A DNA stretch of 64,000 nucleotides, from positions 884,001-948,000 of the forward strand of contig NZ_JAMZDX010000003.1 in assembly GCF_024172095.1 (NCBI RefSeq), given 5' to 3'. Positions 56,778 through 64,000 of the stretch are shown here, in pieces. Within the stretch, counting starts at the first letter, position 1, and every line of letters starts with the position of its first letter. The notes below the pieces were generated by a model that saw nothing but the letters and a program-made list of their open reading frames with translations, was not told where the DNA came from and did not search any database. Origin of the DNA: Kitasatospora cinereorecta. Lineage in GTDB: Bacteria > Actinomycetota > Actinomycetes > Streptomycetales > Streptomycetaceae. The translations under genes and the position numbers were made by a program.

Positions 56778-56878
56778 CCCCCCATCCTGGCGGATCGCCG
56801 CCGCGCCTGCCGGGTGCTGTCGGTACCAGGATCGGCAGGCTCTAACCACCAGTATTCGCGGGCGCGGAGGATGGATCC

Positions 56879-58348
56879 ATGACGGACCTTCAGACCCGCC
56901 CCGCCACCCGGCGGGCCGAGCCGGCGGCGGCCGCCCGCCCCGGCCGGCTGCTCGCCCTGATCCTGACCGGCCAGCTGATGGCGGTGCTCGACGTCGCCAT
57001 CGTCAACGTCGCGGTGCCCACCATCCGGACCGACCTGCACGCCTCCGGCGCCGCCCTGCAACTGGTGATCGCCGGCTACACCATCGCCTACGCGGTGCTG
57101 CTGATCACCGGCGCCCGGCTGGGCGCCCGGCACGGCTACAGCCGGGTCTTCCAGTACGGCCTGGCGGGCTTCACCGCCGCCTCGCTGGCCTGCGGGCTGG
57201 CCCCCGGCACCGGGGCGCTGATCGCCTTCCGCCTGCTCCAGGGCGTCGGCGCGGCCCTGATGGTGCCTCAGGTGATGAGCCTGGTCCAGCGGACCTTCAC
57301 CGGGGCCGCCCGCACCCGGGCGCTCGGCCTGTACTCGGCCGTCCTGGCCGGCGGGATGGCGCTCGGCCAGGTGCTCGGCGGGGTGCTGGTCAGCGCCGAC
57401 CTGTTCGGTACCGGCTGGCGGCCGGTCTTCCTGGTGAACGTCCCGATCGGCATCGCCCTGCTGCTCGCCGGCCGCCGACTGCTGCCCGCCACCCCGGGCG
57501 ACCGGTCGCGGCGCTTCGACCTGCCGGGCCTGGTGGTGCTGGCGCTGGCGATCGGCCTGCTGGTGGTGCCGCTGGTGCTCGGCCACGAACTCGGCTGGCC
57601 CGCCTGGGGCTGGGCGATGCTCGCCGCCAGCGGCGTGCTGTTCGCCGGCTTCGCGGTGGTGGAGTGGCGGATCGCGGCCCGTGGCGGCCAGCCGCTGATC
57701 CCCGGGCGGGTGCTGCGCGCCCCGGGCCTGCTGCCCGCGGCGGTGTCGGTCTTCCTGGTGATGGCCGGCTTCGCGGGCTTCCTGTTCGCCTTCGCGCTGC
57801 ACCAGCAGGCGGGCCTCGCCCACTCCGCGGTCCGCGCCGGGCTGCTCTCCGCCCCGGTCGCGGTCGGCTTCGGCCTCTCCAGCCTGCACTGGCAGCGCCT
57901 GCCGGCCAGGCTGCACGGGGCGCTGCCGGTGCTGGCGCTGGCCCTGGTCGCGCCGGCCTACCTGGCGGTGGGACTGATGCTGCGCGGGGGCGGGGAGATC
58001 GGCCTCGCCCCGGAGGCGGTGCTGGCGGCGCTGGGCCTGGTGGCCGGCTGCGCGTACAGCCCGCTGTTCGGCCGGGCCCTCGCCCGGGTCGACCCGGCGG
58101 ACGCGGCGGACGCCAGCGGCGTCCTGGTCACCCTGGTCCAGCTCGGCCAGGTGGTCGGGGTGGCCGTGCTCGGCACCGTCTTCCTCAGCCGCGTCAGCTT
58201 CCCGGCCACCCCGCAGGTGTCCGGCCAGGCGCTGTGGACCACCGTCGCCGCCATCGCCGGAGCCCTGGTGCTGGCCGCCGTGTCGGCCCTGGCGACCAGC
58301 CGCGCGACCCGTTCCCGACCCCGCCCGGGCACGGCGGGAACTGATTAG
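56879..58348 (+). CDS. MFS transporter, DHA2 family (14-TMS drug exporter type)
   Basis: 489 residues with about 14 transmembrane helices. LDVAIVNVAVPTIRTDL (motif D1) near the N-terminus is diagnostic of DHA2; ITGARLGARHGYSRVF is motif A; LAGGMALGQVLGGVLV is motif C. It is probably a proton-coupled exporter of a hydrophobic compound, under control of the divergent MmyB-type regulator. GGAGGATGGATCC precedes the ATG. 65 nt after its stop is tRNA-Ala copy 3. Confidence 0.9.
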   Translation: MTDLQTRPATRRAEPAAAARPGRLLALILTGQLMAVLDVAIVNVAVPTIRTDLHASGAALQLVIAGYTIAYAVLLITGARLGARHGYSRVFQYGLAGFTAASLACGLAPGTGALIAFRLLQGVGAALMVPQVMSLVQRTFTGAARTRALGLYSAVLAGGMALGQVLGGVLVSADLFGTGWRPVFLVNVPIGIALLLAGRRLLPATPGDRSRRFDLPGLVVLALAIGLLVVPLVLGHELGWPAWGWAMLAASGVLFAGFAVVEWRIAARGGQPLIPGRVLRAPGLLPAAVSVFLVMAGFAGFLFAFALHQQAGLAHSAVRAGLLSAPVAVGFGLSSLHWQRLPARLHGALPVLALALVAPAYLAVGLMLRGGGEIGLAPEAVLAALGLVAGCAYSPLFGRALARVDPADAADASGVLVTLVQLGQVVGVAVLGTVFLSRVSFPATPQVSGQALWTTVAAIAGALVLAAVSALATSRATRSRPRPGTAGTD

Positions 58349-58413
58349 GGCGCAGGCCGTCGACCGTGTACAGTTGTCGATGTCGCCGGGGGAAACGCCG
58401 GGGACAGCGACAA

Positions 58414-58486
58414 GGGGCTATAGCTCAGTTGGTAGAGCGATTGCATGGCATGCAATAGGTCTGGAGTTCGATTCTCCATAGCTCCA
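58414..58486 (+). tRNA. tRNA-Ala (anticodon GGC), copy 3
   Basis: Identical in all 73 positions to copy 2, anticodon loop ATGGCAT. Its upstream TACAGT at 58369-58374 may be a -10 box, which would give it a separate promoter from copies 1 and 2. Confidence 0.97.
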
Positions 58487-58495
58487 CCCCAGTTC

Positions 58496-58527
58496 GAAGG
58501 CCGCCACCCACTCGGGTGGCGGCCTTC
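58496..58527 (+). terminator. Terminator after tRNA-Ala copy 3
   Basis: GAAGGCCGCCACCC (58496-58509) pairs perfectly with GGGTGGCGGCCTTC (58514-58527). It resembles the terminator of copy 2 but is not the same sequence. Confidence 0.85.
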
Positions 58528-58589
58528 GGCGTTGTCCGGGAGCCGGGGGGACCTACCGGGCGCCCGACACGGGCCGCTACGGTCGTGGC

Positions 58590-59879
58590 ATGGCCGATCT
58601 GGCGCGGAAGCGCAACGAGGAGCTGGCCCGGATACTCCACCAGCTCGGGTGGAGCCCGGAACGGCTGGCCCGCGAGGTGAGCGCGGCGCTGCCGCCGGGA
58701 CTGGCGATCAGCTCGACGGCGCCGTACAAGTGGCGCGACCGCGGCATGGTGCCGCGCTCGCCGCACGACCAGACGGTCTGCGAGGTGCTCGGCCGGGCCG
58801 TCGGCATCGCCGTCACCTACGAGCAGTTGTGGGGCCAGATGGGCTCCAACCGCGGCGCCAAGGTGCTCTCGCCGCGCCTGCTGACCGACCCGTGGACGGC
58901 GGACACCGCGCAGACCGCGCTGCGCGAGGCGGGCGCGGACGCGGCGCCGGTACGGCTCACCGACCTGTTCCGCGGCGACGAGCTGGAACAGGCCGCCCGC
59001 CACTGGGCCTCCCCGCCGCCGGAGGTCACCGGCGGCGAGGGCGCGCTGCGGATCGCCGCCGAGCAGCTGGCCGACCTGCGGCTGTCGTACGACTCCAAGC
59101 AGCGCCTGGAGCGCAGCTACGGCGGCGGGCTGATCCTGGACCTGGCCAAGGCCGAGCTGGCGATGGTGGCCAAGCTGCTGGAACTCGGCTCGTACGACGA
59201 ACCGCTCGGCCGGGAGTTGTACGGCGCGGCGAGCCGGCTGGCGAAGCTGGTCGGCTGGGCCAACTACGACCTGGGCAACGACGCGGCGGCGCAGCGGGCG
59301 TTCGTGGCCGCGCTGCGGGCCGCGCACGTGTCGGGCGACCCGCGGCTGGGGGTGAGCGTGGTGGGCTGCCTGGCGGTGCAGGCGACGTACAACTCCGGCG
59401 GCCGGGGCCTGGATCCGGTGGCGATGCTGTCGACCGCGCTGCGGGCGGCGGACGAGGTGCTGACGCCGCGTGAGCGCGCCCTGCAGCTGGGCCGGATCGC
59501 CCGGGCGCACGGCAGGAAGGGCGAGCAGATCAGCGCCGAGGCGGTCGCCGAGCGGGCGTTCGGGGCGCTGGACGGCTCGGAGGGGCACGTCCAGGAGCGG
59601 GCCGACCTGGAGGGCATGGTGGGGGAGGCGTACCTGTTCCTCGGTGAGCACGAGCGGGCCCGCGGGCTGCTGGCCGACGCGATCTCCGCGCTGTCGCCGG
59701 AGCGGGCCCGGGCGAAGGCGCTGCTGATGGTCCGGCTGGCGGACTCCTTCCGGCGCACCGGCGAGCGGGAGGACGCGGCGCGCACGGCGGACGAGGCGCG
59801 GCGGCTGGCGGCCGGCATGCAGTCGGCGCGGGTGGCGCGGGCGCTGCGGGAGTTCGACGCGGCGGTGCGGGTGGAGTAG
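58590..59879 (+). CDS. HTH protein with TPR-like C-terminal region, NsdA-like
   Basis: 429 residues from ATG; TACGGT ends 6 nt upstream, so leaderless. The N-terminus is an HTH-like segment (LARILHQLGWSPERLAREVSAAL ... YKWRDRGMVPRSPH). From about 150 on there are helix pairs resembling TPRs (AAQRAFVAALRAAHVSGD, ERALQLGRIARAHGRKGE, ARGLLADAISALSPERARA). Streptomycetes have several such proteins, including the developmental and antibiotic regulator NsdA. The resemblance is in layout and I cannot assign an orthologue. No partner gene adjacent. Confidence 0.75.
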   Translation: MADLARKRNEELARILHQLGWSPERLAREVSAALPPGLAISSTAPYKWRDRGMVPRSPHDQTVCEVLGRAVGIAVTYEQLWGQMGSNRGAKVLSPRLLTDPWTADTAQTALREAGADAAPVRLTDLFRGDELEQAARHWASPPPEVTGGEGALRIAAEQLADLRLSYDSKQRLERSYGGGLILDLAKAELAMVAKLLELGSYDEPLGRELYGAASRLAKLVGWANYDLGNDAAAQRAFVAALRAAHVSGDPRLGVSVVGCLAVQATYNSGGRGLDPVAMLSTALRAADEVLTPRERALQLGRIARAHGRKGEQISAEAVAERAFGALDGSEGHVQERADLEGMVGEAYLFLGEHERARGLLADAISALSPERARAKALLMVRLADSFRRTGEREDAARTADEARRLAAGMQSARVARALREFDAAVRVE

Positions 59880-59973
59880 CGGCGCTGCGGCGGTCCGGCA
59901 TGAGCGGCGGGGCAGGCAGGGCGGCCGTGCGCGGCGGGGTGGAATAGCGCGGAGGGTGCGGTGGGGCTTGCGG

Positions 59974-59979
59974 TACCCT
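59974..59979 (+). promoter_or_regulatory. -10 box of the leuS leader transcript
   Basis: TACCCT ends 6 nt before the leader peptide ATG at 59986, so the leader is probably translated from its first base. A matching -35 is not obvious. Confidence 0.5.
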
Positions 59980-59985
59980 GAGCCC

Positions 59986-60024
59986 ATGCGAACCGCGTGC
60001 CTGCTCCTTAGCCGGCCGCGCTGA
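59986..60024 (+). CDS. Leucine leader peptide of leuS
   Basis: MRTACLLLSRPR, 12 residues, ATG to TGA. The three consecutive Leu codons are CTG, CTC and CTT; CTT is rare in this GC-rich sequence. Its stop codon lies inside the left arm of a long hairpin (60015-60058), and an intrinsic terminator follows. Together they form the layout of ribosome-mediated attenuation: scarce Leu-tRNA should stall the ribosome at the Leu triplet, uncover or block the hairpin arm and allow read-through into leuS. Seen: peptide, codons, stems. Inferred: the mechanism. Confidence 0.8.
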   Translation: MRTACLLLSRPR

Positions 60025-60058
60025 CCAGGACCGGCCGGATGGCCGGAGTCAGCGTGGC
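60015..60058 (+). promoter_or_regulatory. leuS attenuator hairpin
   Basis: GCCGCGCTGAC (60015-60025) pairs over 11 bp, with one G-U, with GTCAGCGTGGC (60048-60058). An inner stem CCGGCC (60031-60036) / GGCCGG (60041-60046) lies in its loop. A second CCGGCC at 60012-60017 within the leader peptide can compete for the inner GGCCGG. The hairpin ends 1 nt before the terminator, so both can form together when the ribosome has left. Confidence 0.75.
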
Positions 60059-60059
60059 G

Positions 60060-60082
60060 ACCCCTCCTGCGAGGGGTTTTTT
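60060..60082 (+). terminator. Intrinsic terminator in the leuS leader
   Basis: ACCCCTC (60060-60066) and GAGGGGT (60071-60077) close a CTGC loop, followed by T (60077-60082, six T). Such a U-tract is unusual in this window and indicates a genuine attenuator rather than a gene end. It is 57 nt before the leuS ATG. Confidence 0.88.
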
Positions 60083-60139
60083 GCTTTCCCGGACTGATTC
60101 CGCTGTTCGCGACTGACGACGATGGAGCCCTGAAGGACC

Positions 60140-63013
60140 ATGAGCGAGACGACCCCTGCTTCCGGCGCGGCCGAGGCCGCCACCGAGCCCTTCCGCTACG
60201 GCGCCGCGCTGGCCGCCGAGATCGAGTCCCGCTGGCAGGACCTGTGGGAGAAGGAGGGGACGTTCAACGCGCCCAACCCGGCCGGTCCGCTGGCCGAGGG
60301 CGCGGACGTCACCGCCAAGCCCCACAGCTTCATCATGGACATGTTCCCGTACCCGTCCGGCTCCGGCCTGCACGTGGGCCACCCGCTGGGCTACATCGCC
60401 ACCGACGTGTACGCCCGCTACCAGCGGATGACCGGCCACAACGTGCTGCACACCCTGGGCTACGACGCCTTCGGCCTGCCCGCCGAGCAGTACGCGGTCA
60501 CCCACGGCATCCACCCGCGGGTCTCCACCGAGGACAACATCGCCAACATGCGGCGCCAGCTGCGCCGCCTGGGCCTGGGCCACGACTCGCGCCGCTCGAT
60601 CTCCACGATCGACCCGGACTACTACCGCTGGACCCAGTGGATCTTCCTGCAGATCTTCAACTCCTGGTACGACGAGGCGGCCGGCAAGGCCCGTCCGATC
60701 GCCGAGCTGATCGCCTCCTTCGAGTCCTCCGAGCGCGAGGTCCCCGGCGGCCGTGACTGGGCGTCGCTGTCCGGCGTCGAGCGCGACGAGGTGCTGAGCG
60801 AGTACCGCCTGGCGTACGCCAAGGAGGTGCCGGTCAACTGGTGCCCCGGTCTGGGCACCGTGCTGGCCAACGAGGAGGTCACCGCGGACGGCCGCTCCGA
60901 GCGCGGCAACTTCCCGGTGTTCAAGTCCAACCTGCGCCAGTGGATGATGCGGATCACCGCCTACGCGGACCGCCTGATCGACGACCTGGACCTGCTGGAC
61001 TGGCCCGAGGCGATCAAGCTGCAGCAGCGCAACTGGATCGGCCGCTCCGAGGGCGCCCGGGTGGACTTCGCCGTCGGCGAGGACAACATCACCGTCTTCA
61101 CCACCCGCCCGGACACCCTGTTCGGCGCCACCTACATGGTGCTGGCCCCCGAGCACGGCCTGGTCGACACCGTCGTGCCGGCCGCCTGGCCCGCCGGCAT
61201 CCCGGAGGCGTGGACCGGCGGCGCCGCCACCCCGGCCGAGGCCGTCGCCGCCTACCGCGCGACCGCCGCCGCCAAGTCGGACGTCGAGCGCCAGGTCGAG
61301 GCCAAGGTCAAGACCGGCGTCTTCACCGGCGCGTACGCGACCAACCCGGTCAGCGGCGAGCAGGTCCCGGTCTTCATCGCCGACTACGTGCTGATGGGCT
61401 ACGGCACCGGCGCGATCATGGCCGTCCCGGCGCACGACCACCGCGACTTCGCCTTCGCCCGCGCCTTCGGGCTGCCGATGCGCTGCGTGGTCGAGCCCAC
61501 CGACGGCCGCGGCGAGGACCCGGCCGCGTGGGACGACGCGTTCGACACCTACGACTCCGTCATCGTCAACTCCGCGCAGGGCGACCTGTCACTGGACGGC
61601 CTGCGGGTCGTCGACGCCAAGGCCCGGGTCACCGCCTGGCTGACCGAGCGCGGCATCGGCGAAGGCACCGTCAACTTCCGCCTGCGCGACTGGCTGTTCA
61701 GCCGCCAGCGGTACTGGGGCGAGCCCTTCCCGATCGTCTACGACGAGGACGGCGCGATGCACGCGCTGCCCGAGTCAATGCTGCCGGTCGAGGTCCCCGA
61801 GGTGGACGACTTCTCGCCGCACACCTACGACGCGGACGACGCCGCCTCCACCCCGAAGACCCCGCTGTCCCGCAACGAGGACTGGGTCAGCGTCGAGCTG
61901 GACCTGGGCGACGGCGTGAAGACCTACCGCCGCGAGACCAACACCATGCCCAACTGGGCGGGTTCGTGCTGGTACGAGCTGCGCTACGTCGACCCGGTCA
62001 ACAGCGCGAAGGTGGTCGACCCGGCCAACGAGGCGTACTGGATGGGCCCGACCGCCGACAAGCCGGCGGGCGGCGTCGACCTGTACGTCGGCGGTGCCGA
62101 GCACGCGGTGCTGCACCTGCTGTACGCCCGCTTCTGGCACAAGGTGCTGCACGACCTGGGCCACGTCTCCTCGGTCGAGCCGTTCCACAAGCTGTTCAAC
62201 CAGGGCATGATCACCGCCGACGTGTTCCGCGACGACCGGGGCTTCCCGGTGCCCGCCGCCGAGGTCGAGGAGATCGACGACGAGTTCTTCTGGAACGGCG
62301 AGAAGGTCCGCCGCGAGGCGGGCAAGATGGGCAAGTCCCTGAAGAACGCCATCGCCCCGGACGAGTTCGCCGACCAGTACGGCGCCGACACCCTGCGCCT
62401 GTACGAGATGTCGATGGGCCCGCTGGACGTCTCCCGCCCGTGGGACGCCCGCGCCGTGGTCGGCTCCTTCCGCTTCCTGCAGCGCCTGTGGCGCAACATC
62501 GTCTCGGAGACCACCGGCGAGCTGGTCGTCACCGAGGAGGAGCCGGACGAGGCCACCCTGCGCGCCCTGCACAAGACCATCGACGGCATGCGCGGCGACA
62601 TGGCCGGCCTGCGCTTCAACACCGCGGTGGCCAAGGCGATCGAGCTGAACAACCACCTGGTCAAGCGCGGCTCCACGCCGCGCGCGGTGGCCGAGCAGAT
62701 CGTGCTGCTGGTCGCCCCGCTGGCACCGCACGTCGCCGAGGAGCTGTGGCGCCGCCTGGGCCACGAGCAGTCCCTGGCCTTCGCCGACTACCCGGTCGCC
62801 GACCCGGCGTACGTGGTGGACGAGACGGTCACCTGCGTGGTCCAGATCAAGGGCAAGGTCAAGGCCCGTCTGGAGGTCGCCCCGTCGATCAGCGACGCCG
62901 ACCTGGAGGCGCTGGCCCTGGCCGACCCGGCCGTCGTCGCGGCGATCGGCGACGCCCCGGTGCGCAAGGTCATCGCCCGCGCGCCGAAGCTGGTCAACAT
63001 CGTCACGGGCTGA
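60140..63013 (+). CDS. leuS: Leucine--tRNA ligase
   Basis: 957 residues from ATG. Class I HIGH motif within MFPYPSGSGLHVGHPLGY (about 68-85); the KMSKS position reads KMGKS (GKMGKSLKNAI), as I recall for actinobacterial LeuRS. LGYDAFGLPAEQYAV, NWCPGLGTVLANEEV, and the editing domain blocks FTTRPDTLFGATYMV and MAVPAHDHRDFAFA are standard. Charges tRNA-Leu and edits norvaline/isoleucine. It lies behind the leader peptide and terminator described above, so its level is probably set by leucine charging. Confidence 0.97.
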   Translation: MSETTPASGAAEAATEPFRYGAALAAEIESRWQDLWEKEGTFNAPNPAGPLAEGADVTAKPHSFIMDMFPYPSGSGLHVGHPLGYIATDVYARYQRMTGHNVLHTLGYDAFGLPAEQYAVTHGIHPRVSTEDNIANMRRQLRRLGLGHDSRRSISTIDPDYYRWTQWIFLQIFNSWYDEAAGKARPIAELIASFESSEREVPGGRDWASLSGVERDEVLSEYRLAYAKEVPVNWCPGLGTVLANEEVTADGRSERGNFPVFKSNLRQWMMRITAYADRLIDDLDLLDWPEAIKLQQRNWIGRSEGARVDFAVGEDNITVFTTRPDTLFGATYMVLAPEHGLVDTVVPAAWPAGIPEAWTGGAATPAEAVAAYRATAAAKSDVERQVEAKVKTGVFTGAYATNPVSGEQVPVFIADYVLMGYGTGAIMAVPAHDHRDFAFARAFGLPMRCVVEPTDGRGEDPAAWDDAFDTYDSVIVNSAQGDLSLDGLRVVDAKARVTAWLTERGIGEGTVNFRLRDWLFSRQRYWGEPFPIVYDEDGAMHALPESMLPVEVPEVDDFSPHTYDADDAASTPKTPLSRNEDWVSVELDLGDGVKTYRRETNTMPNWAGSCWYELRYVDPVNSAKVVDPANEAYWMGPTADKPAGGVDLYVGGAEHAVLHLLYARFWHKVLHDLGHVSSVEPFHKLFNQGMITADVFRDDRGFPVPAAEVEEIDDEFFWNGEKVRREAGKMGKSLKNAIAPDEFADQYGADTLRLYEMSMGPLDVSRPWDARAVVGSFRFLQRLWRNIVSETTGELVVTEEEPDEATLRALHKTIDGMRGDMAGLRFNTAVAKAIELNNHLVKRGSTPRAVAEQIVLLVAPLAPHVAEELWRRLGHEQSLAFADYPVADPAYVVDETVTCVVQIKGKVKARLEVAPSISDADLEALALADPAVVAAIGDAPVRKVIARAPKLVNIVTG

Positions 63014-63032
63014 GCCCGGCCGCCTCGTCCCC

Positions 63033-63098
63033 GTCCCCGCCCCCGTCCTTGCCGACGGCCCACCGTCCTCGCTGGTGGGCACCGGCGGGGGCGGGGAC
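63033..63098 (+). terminator. Nested hairpin terminator after leuS
   Basis: GTCCCCGCCCCC (63033-63044) pairs perfectly with GGGGGCGGGGAC (63087-63098). Inside it GCCCACC (63058-63064) pairs with GGTGGGC (63074-63080). It lies 20 nt after the leuS stop. Confidence 0.75.
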
Positions 63099-63131
63099 AA
63101 TCGAGGCAGGCGCGTGGAAGGACGATCCACG

Positions 63132-63155
63132 ATGACCCGACGCCTGCCCGTGTGA
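63132..63155 (+). CDS. Possible minicistron (7 aa) overlapping the next start
   Basis: ATGACCCGACGCCTGCCCG opens MTRRLPV, with GGAAGGACG 7 nt upstream. Its TGA (63153-63155) overlaps the ATG of the following secreted-protein ORF (TGATG). It could couple translation, or the true N-terminus could have been displaced by a frameshift. Low confidence as a real product. Confidence 0.3.
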   Translation: MTRRLPV

Positions 63156-64000
63156 TGTCCCCGCTCTTACGGCCAGCGGAGCTGGTCGGCCGCAGCGCGG
63201 TCGCGGTGCTGCTCGGTATCGCGGCCGTGGTGCTCGCCGTGCTCGCTCCGGGCGGCCGCGCCGCAGCCGTGTCCCCTCCGGCGATCTCGCTGTCCGTCGA
63301 TCCGACCCACGGCGCCGCCGGCAGTACGGCGACCGTCGGCGGCAAGGGCTACGAAAGCTGCCTGGACGTCAGCCTCTCCTGGGACGGCGGCGGCTCCGTG
63401 ATCCACCCGACGGTGCAGCAGGACGGCAGCATCAGCCGCGCCTTCCCGGTACCGGCGGACGCCCCTCCCGGACCACACACCATCTGGGCCGACTGCACGT
63501 ACCGGACCCTCGCCGGTGCGCCGAGCGGAGCCGGCGGAGCAAGTGGAGCCAGCGGCGCGGTCGGTGAGCGGATCGGGTCGGTTCGCTACCCGGCGTACTT
63601 CACCGTCGACGAGCCCACGTCCCAGGCCCGGCTCACCCTCTCCACCGCGCAGGGCCGCCCCGGCGACGCCGTGGACCTGGTCGGCACCGGCTTCCGGTGC
63701 GGCGGCGGGACCGTGCTGGTCAGCTGGGACGCCACCGCGCTCGGGACCCTCACCCCGGCCGGGGACGGCGGATTCCGCACCCGGGCCACCGTCCCGCGGA
63801 ACGCCGCGAAGGGGCTGCACACCGTACGGGCTGCCTGCACCCAGCGGCCGGACGTCGCCGCCGCGCAGTCGTACACCGTGGTCGCCGCCGGCACCGTCAC
63901 CACACCGCCCCCCACGCCCGGGCCGACCGTCTCGCCCGCCGACGGGCCGGTGCTCTCCACCGACCCGGCGCGGGGCGACGCCGGGCAGAACGTGCGCGTC
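63155..64000 (+). CDS. Secreted protein of unknown function (partial, C-terminus off the right edge)
   Basis: The frame MSPLLRPAELVGRSAVAVLL is open to the edge for 282 residues. A signal/anchor (SAVAVLLGIAAVVLAVLAPG) is followed by two IgG-like/IPT-type repeats of about 100 residues (SVDPTHGAAGSTATVGGKGY ... ARLTLSTAQGRPGDAVDLVG), each with a pair of Cys (SCLDV ... DCTYR; FRCGG ... AACTQ). A Pro/Thr linker then leads into a third unit (LSTDPARGDAGQNVRV). Probably a cell-surface adhesin-like or matrix protein. The start could be GTG at 63152 or ATG at 63155. The TGATG overlap with a preceding short ORF suggests coupling. Confidence 0.75.
   Translation, partial: MSPLLRPAELVGRSAVAVLLGIAAVVLAVLAPGGRAAAVSPPAISLSVDPTHGAAGSTATVGGKGYESCLDVSLSWDGGGSVIHPTVQQDGSISRAFPVPADAPPGPHTIWADCTYRTLAGAPSGAGGASGASGAVGERIGSVRYPAYFTVDEPTSQARLTLSTAQGRPGDAVDLVGTGFRCGGGTVLVSWDATALGTLTPAGDGGFRTRATVPRNAAKGLHTVRAACTQRPDVAAAQSYTVVAAGTVTTPPPTPGPTVSPADGPVLSTDPARGDAGQNVRV

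Noticed and set aside
62320..62350. KMGKS instead of KMSKS in LeuS as a possibly damaged motif
   Set aside because: I recall this variant from actinobacterial leucyl-tRNA synthetases, and all other motifs are intact.

Overview
The window is about 64 kb of chromosome from a high-GC actinomycete, almost certainly a streptomycete (Streptomyces or Kitasatospora). The grounds are strong third-position GC, GTG/TTG starts, TANNNT -10 boxes often placed 6-8 nt upstream of a start codon, the paired ClpP1/ClpP2 proteases, and the order tig-clpP1-clpP2-clpX / valS-folC-ndk / mreBCD-mrdA-rodA / rne-rplU-rpmA-obg-proB-proA / nadD-rsfS / leuS. Two genes after proA carry the SCO2583/SCO2584-type N-terminal motif, which I know only from streptomycete relatives. 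Most of the window is conserved core chromosome; accessory islets interrupt it.

Layout. 1-4.2 kb: a partial Eis-like acetyltransferase, a membrane SpoIIE-type phosphatase, a small membrane protein and a conserved protein of unknown function. 4.0-5.2 kb: a cyclic-di-AMP (ydaO-type) riboswitch leading into a secreted LysM/M23 peptidoglycan hydrolase. 5.3-10.3 kb: tRNA-Gly, tRNA-Pro, trigger factor, clpP1 (preceded by a ClgR box), clpP2 and clpX. 10.4-12.2 kb: two related single-span membrane proteins on the minus strand. 12.4-21.1 kb: valS, a small unknown, a secreted penicillin-acylase-family enzyme, folC, a DUF4233 protein and ndk. 21.5-27.6 kb: the elongasome operon mreB-mreC-mreD-mrdA-rodA. 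27.7-33.3 kb: an accessory tandem pair of about 908-residue secreted beta-helix/PKD/beta-propeller proteins.

33.3-38.9 kb: an M14 carboxypeptidase, then a TIGR03960 radical SAM protein and its usual partner TIGR03936, separated here by an unusual hydrophobic repeat protein. 39.2-45.1 kb: RNase E/G, L21, L27 and Obg. 45.3-50.2 kb: proB, a small unknown, proA and the SCO2583/SCO2584-type membrane proteins. 50.2-55.5 kb: an M48 protease, two roughly 49-residue membrane proteins, nadD, an LCP/LytR_C-like protein, rsfS and a histidine phosphatase that seems to start at CTG. 55.6-58.5 kb: three tRNA-Ala(GGC) genes, with a regulator/MFS exporter pair between copies 2 and 3. 58.6-64 kb: an HTH-TPR regulator, leuS behind a leucine leader peptide and intrinsic terminator, and the start of a secreted protein that runs off the right edge.

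The genes fall into a few linked themes: envelope growth and spore-wall assembly (mre operon, SCO2584-like protein, M23 and LCP proteins), protein quality control (tig, clp genes), translation and ribosome assembly (three tRNA families, valS, leuS, L21/L27, Obg, RsfS), and proline, folate and NAD synthesis. A short interspersed palindromic repeat occurs three times. All calls come from reading the sequence; no search or fold was run.
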